From Polynucleobacter sp. MWH-HuK1 (lineage in GTDB: Bacteria; Pseudomonadota; Gammaproteobacteria; Burkholderiales; Burkholderiaceae), in contig NZ_JACVPP010000001.1 in assembly GCF_018881815.1 (NCBI RefSeq), positions 493,352 through 557,351 of the forward strand: DNA of 64,000 nt, read 5' to 3'. This document shows, in pieces, positions 30,155-40,097 of the stretch. The translations under genes were made by a program, and so were the position numbers. Numbering within the stretch: the stretch's first letter is position 1; each line of letters begins with the position of its first letter. A model generated the notes under the pieces. That model was not told the DNA's origin. It searched no databases and saw only the letters and a program-made list of their open reading frames with translations.

Positions 30155-31009
30155 ATGTCATCCAATTCAACCCCATACTATTTCGTCCCTGGACTATCTA
30201 GACATCCAGCAATGGCCGCTTTTGGCTTAATTGCTTTTGGCTTTGGTATTTCTGGATGGGTAAATCATGCCTCTTGGGGCGGACCTTTGACCCTCGCGGG
30301 CGTTGCGTTTGTTCTCTACGTTCTCTATAACTGGTTTGGCGATACGATTGCAGAATCCAATGCAGGCAAGAATGGTGTCAACGTAGACATCTCTTATCGT
30401 TGGTCGATGGCTTGGTTCATCTTTTCTGAAATCATGTTCTTTGGCGCATTCTTTGCAGCTTTGTTCTATGCGCGAAATATTGCGATGCCTTGGATGGGTG
30501 ATGTAGAAAGCAAGTTGCTTTGGCCTAATTTCCAAGCTGTTTGGCCAAATGACGGTCCTGCTGGTTTGGTTGAGAAATTCACCACTATGGGTCCTTGGCC
30601 AATTCCAACAATCAACACATTGTTGCTTTTGAGCTCTGGTGTAACGATTACTATCGCTCACCATGCTTTAGTAGAGAACCATATGAAGAAAGCCATCATT
30701 AGCTTGGCTGCAACTGTTGGTTTGGGCCTCATCTTCTTGGGCTTCCAAGTTTATGAGTACTACCATGCATATCATGAGTTGAACTTGAAGCTAACTTCAG
30801 GCATTTATGGTTCCACATTCTTCATGTTGACTGGCTTCCACGGCTTCCACGTTTTCCTTGGTGGCACGATGTTGGCGATTGTCTTGCGTCGTATGATTCG
30901 CGGTGATTTCACTTCTAAACACCACTTCGCGTTTGAAGGCGCTGCTTGGTATTGGCACTTCGTTGACGTAGTCTGGCTTGGCTTATACATCGCTGTTTAC
31001 TGGATGTAA
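30155..31009 (+). CDS. coxC: Cytochrome c oxidase subunit III
   Basis: YYFVPGLSRHPAMAAFG; FIFSEIMFFGAFFAALFYAR; FEGAAWYWHFVDVVWLGLYIAVYW. Start set to MSSNSTPYYF. Confidence 0.97.
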   Translation: MSSNSTPYYFVPGLSRHPAMAAFGLIAFGFGISGWVNHASWGGPLTLAGVAFVLYVLYNWFGDTIAESNAGKNGVNVDISYRWSMAWFIFSEIMFFGAFFAALFYARNIAMPWMGDVESKLLWPNFQAVWPNDGPAGLVEKFTTMGPWPIPTINTLLLLSSGVTITIAHHALVENHMKKAIISLAATVGLGLIFLGFQVYEYYHAYHELNLKLTSGIYGSTFFMLTGFHGFHVFLGGTMLAIVLRRMIRGDFTSKHHFAFEGAAWYWHFVDVVWLGLYIAVYWM

Positions 31010-31017
31010 TCCAATAA

Positions 31018-31048
31018 AAATCGGGGCCTAAAGCCCCGATTTGTTTTT
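31018..31048 (+). terminator. Rho-independent terminator after coxC
   Basis: AAATCGGGGC-CTAAA-GCCCCGATTT followed by GTTTTT. Confidence 0.8.
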
Positions 31049-31071
31049 AAGCCCTCAAAGAGAAGCGCCGT

Positions 31072-31287
31072 TTAATTGGTGCCCACTTTAATTCCAGTAG
31101 CCTCAATGAATCCAAAGTAGTGGGCCAGTAGAATTCCGGCAAATAGTGCGATAGATAGTCCGATACGCAGCATGAGTGAGTGGACCATGCGTGAGCTATT
31201 GCCCCTATCTTTCATCATGTAATACAAAGCCGATCCTAAGCTAAAAACAATCATTAGTAGGACAATTGGAATAATCCACTTCATCAC
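31072..31287 (-). CDS. Twin-transmembrane small protein (DUF2909-like)
   Basis: 71 aa with two predicted TM segments, antisense between coxC and surf1. Confidence 0.7.
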   Translation of the reverse strand: MMKWIIPIVLLMIVFSLGSALYYMMKDRGNSSRMVHSLMLRIGLSIALFAGILLAHYFGFIEATGIKVGTN

Positions 31288-31308
31288 AAATCCTTATTAT
31301 TAAATCTC

Positions 31309-32106
31309 TTGAATAGTCTTTTTACTGCTCTCATTACAAAGCGCATAGTTGCTACTGTATCAGCCTTGATCGTGATTGCGATTGGCTGTGGAGCGGGTAT
31401 TTGGCAGCTGAATAGAGCGGATACCAAAATTGCCTTGGCCGCCAATTTGTTGGCTCGCCAACAAATGCCCATCTTAAGTGCGAATGCTGGTCCTTGGGCT
31501 TTAGAGGAGGCTCGTGAGCGCCGCATGATTGCTAGAGGTCAATACATTCCCGAGGCAGCCATTTGGCTGGATAACCGGCCTAGACCCACCCCTCCTGCTG
31601 GCAGCACTACTTCGCAATCGGGTTTCTATCTGATGATGCCTTTAAGACTGGATGGCAAGGATGAGATTCTTTGGGTTAATAGGGGTTGGGCGCCACGCAA
31701 TAATGAAAATCGTGAGACCTTGCCACCTGTTCAGACGCCAAATAAGGTAGTCAATGTTGAGGGTATCGTTTTTGCTCAGCCCGGCAAGGTTTATGAACTA
31801 GGTGGCGGTAAGGGTGTTGTTGACCCTGGTAAGCCTAGAATTGAGCAAAATTTTGACTTAGTGTCTGAAGCTAAGTTGCATAGTTGGACGCAAGCCCCAT
31901 TTATTTTGCGTGAGGTTGAGGTTGGCTCGGATGACGGTTTGCTACGTGAGTGGCCGCCCCTGACAAGCGGAGTCGATCGCCATTATGCTTATGCATTCCA
32001 GTGGTTTGCTTTGGCTTTTGCTGGCTTCCTATTTTGGTTAGTTACAGGGTTGCGTCAATACAGACGTCAGGATTTTAGTCAAAGGCATCGAGGGGATCAA
32101 GGGTGA
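31309..32106 (+). CDS. SURF1 family protein
   Basis: GIWQLNRADTK, LDNRPRP, WVNRGWAP, HYAYAFQWFALA. Confidence 0.92.
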   Translation: MNSLFTALITKRIVATVSALIVIAIGCGAGIWQLNRADTKIALAANLLARQQMPILSANAGPWALEEARERRMIARGQYIPEAAIWLDNRPRPTPPAGSTTSQSGFYLMMPLRLDGKDEILWVNRGWAPRNNENRETLPPVQTPNKVVNVEGIVFAQPGKVYELGGGKGVVDPGKPRIEQNFDLVSEAKLHSWTQAPFILREVEVGSDDGLLREWPPLTSGVDRHYAYAFQWFALAFAGFLFWLVTGLRQYRRQDFSQRHRGDQG

Positions 32107-32759
32107 GTGATAAAGAGTTATTAATTCCGGCATCACAGGTAGATTCAGCTGCTATTAATGCGCGTACCCGTCGTGGTCGTATTCAGATGCTGTTGTTACT
32201 GTTGGCTTGCGCCTCTCCAGTAATCGCATCCTATTTTACGTATTACGTGATTAAGCCTGCTGGCGGTAAAACCAATTTGGGCACTCTTGTTTACCCAGCT
32301 CAAGAATTCAATACGGCATGGCTTGATACGCCCACAAAAGGTAAGTGGAGTCTTTTAATTGCTCGTCCTGCTGGCGAATGCAAAGTTAAGGATGAGAAAT
32401 GTATTGAAGCCTTATTTTTGATGCGTCAAGTTAAGGTTGCCATGGGGAGAGAGGGTGGTCGCCTCCAGCTCTTATGGGTGAACACAGATGGCCAGCCTGT
32501 TGATCCAGAAGTCATTAAAGCGTATGACGAAAAATCTGCAGGCTTCAAACTTGTTTCCCTTCCGTCGGATCCTAAACTTCGTTCTGACTTTGAGGCATGG
32601 CTCAATAAAGAGGGTGCGGGTCAGCAGATTCAGTTAGTAGACCCAAGTCCCGCAAAGATGATGTACTTCCCAGTGACAAACTCTCCTAAAGAGTTCGCTG
32701 GCATGAAGAAAGATCTAGAAAAACTCTTGAAGTTAAATCATAAGGGCGAGAATTTGTAA
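32103..32759 (+). CDS. Cox-cluster membrane-anchored protein of unknown function
   Basis: 218 aa with N-terminal TM (MLLLLLACASPVIASYFTYYVIKP), between surf1 and ctaA with overlapping start. Confidence 0.75.
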   Translation: MSDKELLIPASQVDSAAINARTRRGRIQMLLLLLACASPVIASYFTYYVIKPAGGKTNLGTLVYPAQEFNTAWLDTPTKGKWSLLIARPAGECKVKDEKCIEALFLMRQVKVAMGREGGRLQLLWVNTDGQPVDPEVIKAYDEKSAGFKLVSLPSDPKLRSDFEAWLNKEGAGQQIQLVDPSPAKMMYFPVTNSPKEFAGMKKDLEKLLKLNHKGENL

Positions 32760-33880
32760 TGCCGAGTTTGATTTTATTTTTAGAGTTAGCTGCCATCGCA
32801 ATTATTTTTGCAGGCCTGCCGCTGCTCTATCTTTGGAGAAAGCCAGGCTATAGCTTTTTCCAAAAACTCAATTGGGTATTGGTCTTTATGACTTTTGATC
32901 TAATCGTGTTTGGAGCATTTACACGTCTTACCGACTCAGGCTTAGGCTGTCCCGACTGGCCTGGATGTTATGGCACCTCCAATCCATTCCATGCGCTGAC
33001 CGAGATTCAGCGGGCTGAAAGCGCCATGCCTACTGGCCCTGTAACTGTGATTAAGGCTTGGATCGAAATGATTCATCGCTATTTGGCGATGACTGTAGGC
33101 GCACTCATTTTGGTGCAGGTGGGAATTGCCCTCAGTAAGCTCAAGTCTCTAGGAAAAAATCCTTTACTGGGTAGTCTCGGTTTACTTGTATTGGTTTGCG
33201 TGCAAGGTGCTTTTGGTGCTTGGACTGTGACCCTCAAGTTACAACCTATTATTGTCACGATTCATTTGATGTTGGCCTTAGTTTTGTTGTCCTTCCTCAC
33301 CCTGTATGCGCAACAATCTTGGGAAGAAAAACTTTCTGCAGTTCGCGTTCTTCGTATTCGACCTATTTCAGCGCAGTTTCTCACCCTTTCTTTCGTAGTT
33401 CTCTTTATCCAGATTTTCTTGGGTGCTTGGGTGAGCACTAATTACGCCGTTTTAGCATGTCCAGATTTTCCGACCTGTATGGGAAGCGTATGGCCAGAAA
33501 CCAATTGGAGCGAAGGCTTTACGCTTTGGCGTCAATTAGGTTTAAATGCACAAGGTGAATTTATCTCACCCGTAGCCCTGCAAACCATTCATTGGGCACA
33601 TCGGCTTTTTGCGGTCTTGGTGTTGATTGTCCTAGGCACTTTGGGCCTCAAAGCGTTAAAGCTGGCAACCCCAGCTCTATTTGGTCTTAGTTTGGTAGCT
33701 AAGCTGTTATTGGCTGTACTGCTGCTGCAGATCGTGACTGGTATTTCTAATGTGGTCTTCCAGTGGCCCTTATTAGCCGCTTTATTGCATACCGCTGGCT
33801 CTGCTGCTTTGGTATTCTGTTTAGTCAGAATGAGTAATTGGGCCTCCTGGAAGCCTTTCATTCAAAAGAAGATGGCATAA
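32759..33880 (+). CDS. ctaA: Heme A synthase (COX15/CtaA)
   Basis: [51 protein letters not shown]. Confidence 0.95.
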   Translation: MPSLILFLELAAIAIIFAGLPLLYLWRKPGYSFFQKLNWVLVFMTFDLIVFGAFTRLTDSGLGCPDWPGCYGTSNPFHALTEIQRAESAMPTGPVTVIKAWIEMIHRYLAMTVGALILVQVGIALSKLKSLGKNPLLGSLGLLVLVCVQGAFGAWTVTLKLQPIIVTIHLMLALVLLSFLTLYAQQSWEEKLSAVRVLRIRPISAQFLTLSFVVLFIQIFLGAWVSTNYAVLACPDFPTCMGSVWPETNWSEGFTLWRQLGLNAQGEFISPVALQTIHWAHRLFAVLVLIVLGTLGLKALKLATPALFGLSLVAKLLLAVLLLQIVTGISNVVFQWPLLAALLHTAGSAALVFCLVRMSNWASWKPFIQKKMA

Positions 33881-33882
33881 AT

Positions 33883-34776
33883 ATGAGTGACTCTAAAACA
33901 AACGCGTCAGTGGCTCTGCCGCGTTGGCGTCAATATTGGGTTTTAACTAAACCTAGAGTGACTCAGCTCGCCGTATTTTGTGCTGTTATTGGCATGTTCT
34001 TGGCCACACCTGGCATGGTGCCTTACCCAGTTCTTATCGGCGGTATTGCTGGGATCTGGCTTTTAGCCGGTGCTGCGTTTGCGGTGAATTGTCTAATAGA
34101 GCAAGCTGTTGATGCCAAAATGAAGCGAACTTCTTGGCGTCCATCCGCTACTGGTGAAGTCACACCATTTCACATCATTATTTTTTCCATCATTTTGGGC
34201 TCGCTCGGAATGGTTATTTTGTGGAACTTCTGTAACCCGTTGACGATGTGGCTAACTCTAGCTACTTTCGTTGGTTATGCGGTGATTTATACCTGGTTAC
34301 TAAAGCCCGCAACACCACAAAATATTGTGATTGGTGGATTGTCTGGTGCTATGCCACCCGCACTGGGCTGGGCGGCAGTAACCAATACTCTCTCAGCAGA
34401 AGCATGGCTGTTAGTTCTGATCATTTTTGTATGGACGCCCCCACATTTCTGGGCTTTAGCTTTATACCGCCGTGATGACTATGTGCAGTCGGGTTTGCCA
34501 ATGTTGCCGGTAACTCATGGCGAGCGTTTCACGCTTCTCAATATCGTGCTTTACACCCTGATCTTGATTGCTGCCACGATGTTGCCTTATATCTACGGCA
34601 TGAGCGGTATAGTGTACTTAATATCAGCCATTATTCTAGGTTTAATGTTCTTGGCTTACGTCGTTGCGTTATTTGTTTCTTATAGTGATGCTTTGGCCAA
34701 GAAAACATTCCGCTTTTCTATCACCTATCTATCGCTACTTTTTGCAGCCCTTTTAGTAGATCACTATTTCCTCTGA
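33883..34776 (+). CDS. ctaB: Heme o synthase (protoheme IX farnesyltransferase)
   Basis: [57 protein letters not shown]. Confidence 0.95.
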   Translation: MSDSKTNASVALPRWRQYWVLTKPRVTQLAVFCAVIGMFLATPGMVPYPVLIGGIAGIWLLAGAAFAVNCLIEQAVDAKMKRTSWRPSATGEVTPFHIIIFSIILGSLGMVILWNFCNPLTMWLTLATFVGYAVIYTWLLKPATPQNIVIGGLSGAMPPALGWAAVTNTLSAEAWLLVLIIFVWTPPHFWALALYRRDDYVQSGLPMLPVTHGERFTLLNIVLYTLILIAATMLPYIYGMSGIVYLISAIILGLMFLAYVVALFVSYSDALAKKTFRFSITYLSLLFAALLVDHYFL

Positions 34777-34783
34777 GATCCAT

Positions 34784-35368
34784 ATGAATTTTCTACGTGT
34801 TTGCTTTCTAGCAATTCTGTGTTTTGTACTAACTGCTTGTAGCCCAAAGCCGGAATTCAAAAACATTGATATCACCGGTAGCACAGCATTTGGTAAAGAC
34901 TTTAGTTTGCTGGATCCAGATGGAAAAGTCAGAACCTTGGCTGACTTTAAGGGCAAAGTAGTTGTAATGTTCTTTGGTTATACCCAGTGTCCTGATATCT
35001 GCCCAACAACCTTGACCGAGATGCAGCAAGTCATGACTCTCCTGGGGCCCCAGTCAGATAAGGTTCAAGTGCTTTTTGTGACGGTAGATCCGGAGCGGGA
35101 TACAGCGGAGATTTTGAAGCAGTACGTTCCTGCATTTGATCCACGCTTCTTAGGCCTACGTCCAGCGGATGAAGCTGCATTAGAGAAGGTCGCCAAGGAC
35201 TTCAAGATTTATTACAAGAAGGTACCAGGCGCTAAGCCGGGCTCGTACACGATGGATCACTCAGCAGGTAGCTATGCATTTGATCCAGAGGGTCGCCTAC
35301 GTTTATATATCAAACATGCACAAGGTCCAGAGACCTTGGCACATGATTTGAAAGAGCTTCTAAAGTAA
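34784..35368 (+). CDS. SCO family copper chaperone lipoprotein
   Basis: Lipobox LTACS; FFGYTQCPDICPTTLTEM; VDPERDT. Confidence 0.95.
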   Translation: MNFLRVCFLAILCFVLTACSPKPEFKNIDITGSTAFGKDFSLLDPDGKVRTLADFKGKVVVMFFGYTQCPDICPTTLTEMQQVMTLLGPQSDKVQVLFVTVDPERDTAEILKQYVPAFDPRFLGLRPADEAALEKVAKDFKIYYKKVPGAKPGSYTMDHSAGSYAFDPEGRLRLYIKHAQGPETLAHDLKELLK

Positions 35369-35400
35369 GGAAAAGGGTTCTGAATCGAGCTCTTTTTTTG
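35351..35400 (+). terminator. Possible terminator overlapping the SCO stop region
   Basis: AAAGAGCT ... AGCTCTTT followed by TTTT; the 29-nt loop makes this uncertain. Confidence 0.35.
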
Positions 35401-35401
35401 T

Positions 35402-36325
35402 TTAGGCTGCTTGCAGCAAGCTACGCATTTTTTTGAGTGCAGCCGTTTCAATTTGGCGAACACGTTCAGCTGAGATGCCGTACTCATCAGCAAGATCATG
35501 CAATGTCTTGGTGCCATTACCGTCAGCATCCATCGCCAACCAACGAGACCGCACAATATTGCGACTGCGCTCATCTAAAGCCATCAGTGCTTGATCTAAT
35601 TTAGGGCCTTGAAGTGCATCAGCTTCAGCGCTAGCAATACGCGCAGTAGGCTCTTGTGAGTTGTCTGCTAGCCACTGAATAGGGGCGTAGGCCGAGTCAT
35701 CATCGCCATCATCACCTTCCAGCGCAACATCTCCGCCAGCAAGACGCATTTCCATTTCTTTAACGTCAGAACCTTTGACATCAAGTGCTTTAGCTAAAGC
35801 ATCTACTTCACTCGGGGTTAGTGCGCTTAAGGTGGGTTTATTGCTGCGCAAGTTAAAGAACAATTTACGTTGTGCTTTTGTGGTCGCAGTTTTAACCAGA
35901 CGCCAGTTTTTGAGGATGTACTCATGAATTTCTGCTTTGATCCAATGAATCGCATAAGACACTAAGCGAGCACCATTGTTAGGGTCGTAGCGTTTTACTG
36001 CTTTCATCAAGCCGATATTGCCTTCTTGAATTAAGTCTGCGTGTGGAATGCCATAGCCAAGATATTGGCGAGCAACAGAAACTACTAAACGCAAATGTGA
36101 CAGTACTAAAGTTTTAGCAGCATCCACATTTTCTGTGCGACGAAATTCCTGCGCAAGGTGTAACTCTTCCGCAGCGCTGAGCATCGGTACACGATTAACG
36201 TACGCAATATATGAATCGAGAGTGCCAACCCCAAGAGTTGGCAGCATTGGAAATGCAGACGCCGCCGCAGTCTGCGCGACTGGCAGCGTTTGCAAATTCG
36301 GTTTGTCAGATTTCTTTTGAACCAT
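35402..36325 (-). CDS. rpoH: RNA polymerase sigma factor RpoH (sigma32)
   Basis: DLIQEGNIGLMKAVKRYDP; RpoH box QRKLFFNLRSNK; C-terminal ISAERVRQIETAALKKMR. Confidence 0.97.
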   Translation of the reverse strand: MVQKKSDKPNLQTLPVAQTAAASAFPMLPTLGVGTLDSYIAYVNRVPMLSAAEELHLAQEFRRTENVDAAKTLVLSHLRLVVSVARQYLGYGIPHADLIQEGNIGLMKAVKRYDPNNGARLVSYAIHWIKAEIHEYILKNWRLVKTATTKAQRKLFFNLRSNKPTLSALTPSEVDALAKALDVKGSDVKEMEMRLAGGDVALEGDDGDDDSAYAPIQWLADNSQEPTARIASAEADALQGPKLDQALMALDERSRNIVRSRWLAMDADGNGTKTLHDLADEYGISAERVRQIETAALKKMRSLLQAA

Positions 36326-36363
36326 TTTTTCTTATAAATATGAGGTATTGATAGAGTTATATT

Positions 36364-36390
36364 TTAGCACTCTTGTCAAGAGAGTGCTAA
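36364..36390. promoter_or_regulatory. CIRCE element (HrcA operator) upstream of rpoH
   Basis: TTAGCACTC-TTGTCAAGA-GAGTGCTAA: exact 9-N9-9 CIRCE consensus. Confidence 0.93.
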
Positions 36391-36418
36391 TTGTTTTTAA
36401 GCTTAATAAGCTATTGAT

Positions 36419-37309
36419 TTAATTGAATAATTCCGAAGAATATTGCCCTGCTGTGAAGGGGGCTAAATCATCAATTCCCTCGCCTTTACCTAGAGCTAGA
36501 ACAGCGGGTTTTGGGTCTTCTTGTAGGGTGTGGGCAAGGGCGCAGATAACACCGCCTTTAGCAGTGCCATCTAACTTAGTTACGATGATTCCAGTAAGGC
36601 CTAGGGCAGCATGAAATGCCTTTACCTGACTTAAGCCGTTCTGCCCGGTATTGCCGTCCAAAACGAGCAGTGTGTGGTGAGGCGCTCCAGGGAGCGCTTT
36701 GCCAATGACTCGTTTCACCTTCTTGAGTTCCTCCATCAGATTGTCCTGTGTTGCCAGACGACCTGCAGTATCAATAATAAGAATGTCATTCTTGCGAGAG
36801 ACGGCTGCATGAATCGCATCATGCGCAACAGCGGCAGCGTCACCACCTTCCTGGGTGATCACATCCACTTGATTGCGTCCACCCCACTCTTGAAGCTGGT
36901 TACGAGCGGCCGCTCTGAAGGTGTCGCCAGCAGCTAGGAGAACTGATTTGTCTTGAGACTGAAAGAGTCGGCAGAGTTTGCCAATAGTTGTAGTCTTTCC
37001 GGCACCGTTTACCCCTACAACTAACCATACCTCTGGAGTGTTACGCTTATCACTAGTGAAGAGTGGGTTAGGTAATGGCTCAATAGAAGTAAGCAGTGAG
37101 TTGACTTCTTGAATGAGGAGCGCTTGCAGCTCTTCGGGGTTGGAGGCTTTCTCCGATTTTGCTGCTTTACGTAGTTTGCCGATGAGTTGTTCGGTCGTAG
37201 GAAGGCCCACATCACTTTGTATTAGCGATTCTTCCAAAGTGTCAAACCAAGATTCATCAATCTTGCTTGATTTAAAAAGGGATCCGAGGGTTTTACGTAA
37301 GCCGAACAT
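36419..37309 (-). CDS. ftsY: Signal recognition particle receptor FtsY
   Basis: GVNGAGKTTTIGKL; AAGDTFRAAARNQLQEW; ILIDTAGRLATQDNLMEEL; TKLDGTAKGG. Confidence 0.97.
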   Translation of the reverse strand: MFGLRKTLGSLFKSSKIDESWFDTLEESLIQSDVGLPTTEQLIGKLRKAAKSEKASNPEELQALLIQEVNSLLTSIEPLPNPLFTSDKRNTPEVWLVVGVNGAGKTTTIGKLCRLFQSQDKSVLLAAGDTFRAAARNQLQEWGGRNQVDVITQEGGDAAAVAHDAIHAAVSRKNDILIIDTAGRLATQDNLMEELKKVKRVIGKALPGAPHHTLLVLDGNTGQNGLSQVKAFHAALGLTGIIVTKLDGTAKGGVICALAHTLQEDPKPAVLALGKGEGIDDLAPFTAGQYSSELFN

Positions 37310-37372
37310 AATCGATACAATTTAAATCATGCATCTTATCAATTTAATTCTCAAAGTATGGTGATTTAGCAG

Positions 37373-38740
37373 ATGCTTTCTAATTTACTTCGAATTTCCT
37401 TTTTATTCATCCTATTTACTCAAATGAGTTGGGCTGCTGGTGCTCAACCTGCTGATACGCATGAATATAAGTTGAAGAATGGCCTGAAATTGATTGTCAG
37501 AGAAGATCATCGCGCACCAACAGTCGCTCATATGGTCTGGTATCGAGCCGGCTCTATGGATGAGGTCAATGGTAAGACTGGTGTTGCCCACGTGCTTGAA
37601 CACATGATGTTTAAGGGCACGCATAAGGTGAAGTCTGGTGAGTTTTCACGATTGGTAGCGGCTGTAGGCGGGCGCGAAAATGCATTTACATCCCGTGACT
37701 ACACAGCATACTTTCAGCAAGTTGAAAAATCAAAGCTAGAAAACGTGATCAAGCTTGAGGCTGATCGTATGTCTAATCTCAATTTTGACGACGCAGAGTT
37801 TTTTAAAGAAATTCAAGTTGTCATGGAAGAGCGTCGCTTACGTACCGAAGATAATCCAAGTAGTTTGCTCAATGAGTCACTGATGGCAACTGCTTACATG
37901 AGTTCACCGTATCGTCATCCCGTGATTGGATGGATGAATGATTTGCAAAATATGAAGCCAGTAGATGCACGGGATTGGTATCGCAGTTGGTATGCGCCAA
38001 ATAATGCAACAGTAGTAGTAGCTGGTGATGTGGACGTAAAACAAGTTTTGGCTATGGTGGAAAAATATTACGGCGCAGCTGCTACTCACGAATTGCCAGT
38101 TCGCAAACCTCAAATTGAGCCGCCTCAAAAAGGAATTAAGCAGGTTCGGGTAAAAGCACCCGCGGATAATGCTCAGCTAGCTATGGCCTGGAAGGTGCCC
38201 CGCCTGGAGTCTGGGAAGCTTGATGATGTTGAGCCATATGCATTAGAGCTGCTCACAGCCGTTCTAGATGGTTATGACAATGCCCGCCTCAATCGCATTC
38301 TCGTTAAGCAAGAAAAAGTGGTAAATGATGTTGGCGTGGGGTATGACATGGTCTCTCGCGGCCCAGAGTTATTTTTGATTGGCGCAACGATGGCCAAAGG
38401 TAAGACAGTTGACCAGGCTCAGACAAGTATTCGGAAGGCACTTGATGAGGTAAAGCAAAAAGGAATATTGGAATCCGAGCTTAAGAGAATTAAGGTGCGT
38501 ATATTGTCCGATCAAATTTATAAGCGTGACTCTATCTTTGGTCAGGCAATGGAAATCGGTTCTACCGAGATGGCAGGTTTTTCTTGGAAAGACATTAAAT
38601 ATATGTTGGAGAAAATGCAGACCATTACTCCAGAACAAGTCCAAGCAGTTGCAAAAAAATATTTGGTTGACGAGGGTTTGACGATTGCCGTTTTGGATCC
38701 GCAGGCTCGTATATCTGCTGACAAGGGGGGTAAACAATGA
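37373..38740 (+). CDS. M16 family metallopeptidase, catalytic type
   Basis: HxxEH zinc motif in GVAHVLEHMMFKGT; signal peptide. Confidence 0.95.
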   Translation: MLSNLLRISFLFILFTQMSWAAGAQPADTHEYKLKNGLKLIVREDHRAPTVAHMVWYRAGSMDEVNGKTGVAHVLEHMMFKGTHKVKSGEFSRLVAAVGGRENAFTSRDYTAYFQQVEKSKLENVIKLEADRMSNLNFDDAEFFKEIQVVMEERRLRTEDNPSSLLNESLMATAYMSSPYRHPVIGWMNDLQNMKPVDARDWYRSWYAPNNATVVVAGDVDVKQVLAMVEKYYGAAATHELPVRKPQIEPPQKGIKQVRVKAPADNAQLAMAWKVPRLESGKLDDVEPYALELLTAVLDGYDNARLNRILVKQEKVVNDVGVGYDMVSRGPELFLIGATMAKGKTVDQAQTSIRKALDEVKQKGILESELKRIKVRILSDQIYKRDSIFGQAMEIGSTEMAGFSWKDIKYMLEKMQTITPEQVQAVAKKYLVDEGLTIAVLDPQARISADKGGKQ

Positions 38741-40071
38741 ATGCCTTCTTGAGAATCACTTCAGCTTGTCTACTAGGTTTTGGTTTGCTGAGTAATGCTT
38801 ACGCAATATTGCCGATTGAGAAATTGGACTCCTATAAGAGCGCTCAAGCCTATTTAGTCCAGACTGAAGCATTGCCCATGGTCGATATTGAGGTCAGTAT
38901 TGATGCGGGTGACCGCTATGATCCTTCTGGTAAAAGCGGCGTGGCTGATATGGTTGCAGGCCTGATGAATTATGGCGCTAGAGGCGATAAGGGCTTGTTA
39001 ACGGAGGCTCAAATAGCCGATGAAATTGCTGATTTGGGCGCCAATATTGGTTTATCGGTGGGTGGTGAGAGAGCAATTCTGCGTATTCGTAGCCTCAGTA
39101 GAAAAGACTTGCGTGATAGAGCGGTGCAGTTAGCTGCAGCCATGTTGAGCTCGCCCACCTATGATCCGAAAATCGTTGAGCGTGAGAAGCAAAGAACAAT
39201 CACGAGCTTGCGTGAAGCAGAAACAAAGCCAGAATTTGTATTGGAGCGACGTTTTAAAAAATCAGTTTATGGAAACTATCCTTTAGCTGACTCACCATCG
39301 GTGCAGTCAGTTGGTTCTATAAACACGAATGACCTCAAACAATTTCATAAGCAGTTTTATCGCGGTGATCGCATGATTGTGAGCATTGTGGGGGATGTAG
39401 ATCGTACCCAGGCCGCAGAAATCGTACAGAATTTGTTAAAGCAGATTCCTGAATCTGGCCAAGCTATTGCGAAGTTGCCCGATCTGCAGCGTTCCCCAAT
39501 AGAGGCTTTGGCTCAACGAGAAATTCAAATTCCGTTTGATGCCCAGCAGGCCCATATTGCAATGGGAATGACGGCCGTAGCCCGTAACAATCCTGATTAT
39601 TTCCCGTTACTCGTTGGCAATTACATTTTGGGCGGCGGCGGTTTTGTTTCTCGCCTAATGTCTGAAGTGCGCGAGAAGCGTGGCTTGGCATATAGCGTAT
39701 TTAGTTACTTTGCCCCAGGAAAAGAAAACGGTATTTTTCAAGCTGGTCTACAAACTAAGAGTGATCAAGCCACCCTTGCTTTAGATGTGATGAGCACCAC
39801 TATCGCTCAATTTATTGCTGATGGCCCCACTCCATCCGAACTCGAAGCCGCTAAATCAAACTTAATCAATGGCTATCCACTACGAATAGATAACAATCGT
39901 AAATTATTGGATAACGTTTCTTCCATTGCCTGGAATGATTTGCCTCTCGACACCATGGATGTTTGGACTAAGCAAGTTGAAGCAGTGACATTGGAGCAAG
40001 TTAAAGCTTCGTTCCAAAAATATCTGGCAATGGATCGCATGAAGATCGTTGTATTGGGAGCAAAAAAATAA
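38737..40071 (+). CDS. M16 family peptidase-like protein lacking HxxEH (probable partner subunit)
   Basis: GVADMVAGLMNYGARG replaces HxxEH; GGGGFVSRLMSEVREKRGLAYSVFSYF retained. Confidence 0.93.
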   Translation: MNAFLRITSACLLGFGLLSNAYAILPIEKLDSYKSAQAYLVQTEALPMVDIEVSIDAGDRYDPSGKSGVADMVAGLMNYGARGDKGLLTEAQIADEIADLGANIGLSVGGERAILRIRSLSRKDLRDRAVQLAAAMLSSPTYDPKIVEREKQRTITSLREAETKPEFVLERRFKKSVYGNYPLADSPSVQSVGSINTNDLKQFHKQFYRGDRMIVSIVGDVDRTQAAEIVQNLLKQIPESGQAIAKLPDLQRSPIEALAQREIQIPFDAQQAHIAMGMTAVARNNPDYFPLLVGNYILGGGGFVSRLMSEVREKRGLAYSVFSYFAPGKENGIFQAGLQTKSDQATLALDVMSTTIAQFIADGPTPSELEAAKSNLINGYPLRIDNNRKLLDNVSSIAWNDLPLDTMDVWTKQVEAVTLEQVKASFQKYLAMDRMKIVVLGAKK

Positions 40072-40097
40072 ATAAGTCCAATAAAGCGAATAAGCCT

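Noticed and set aside
30227-30664. 145-aa antisense ORF opposite coxC
   Set aside because: Opposes a highly conserved gene; low-complexity composition and no recognisable domain.
35351-35400. Strong terminator between sco and rpoH
   Set aside because: Only an 8-bp stem with a 29-nt loop; kept as a low-confidence feature, not a finding.
38369-38737. 122-aa antisense ORF inside the first M16 gene
   Set aside because: No domain signature; opposite strand of a conserved CDS.
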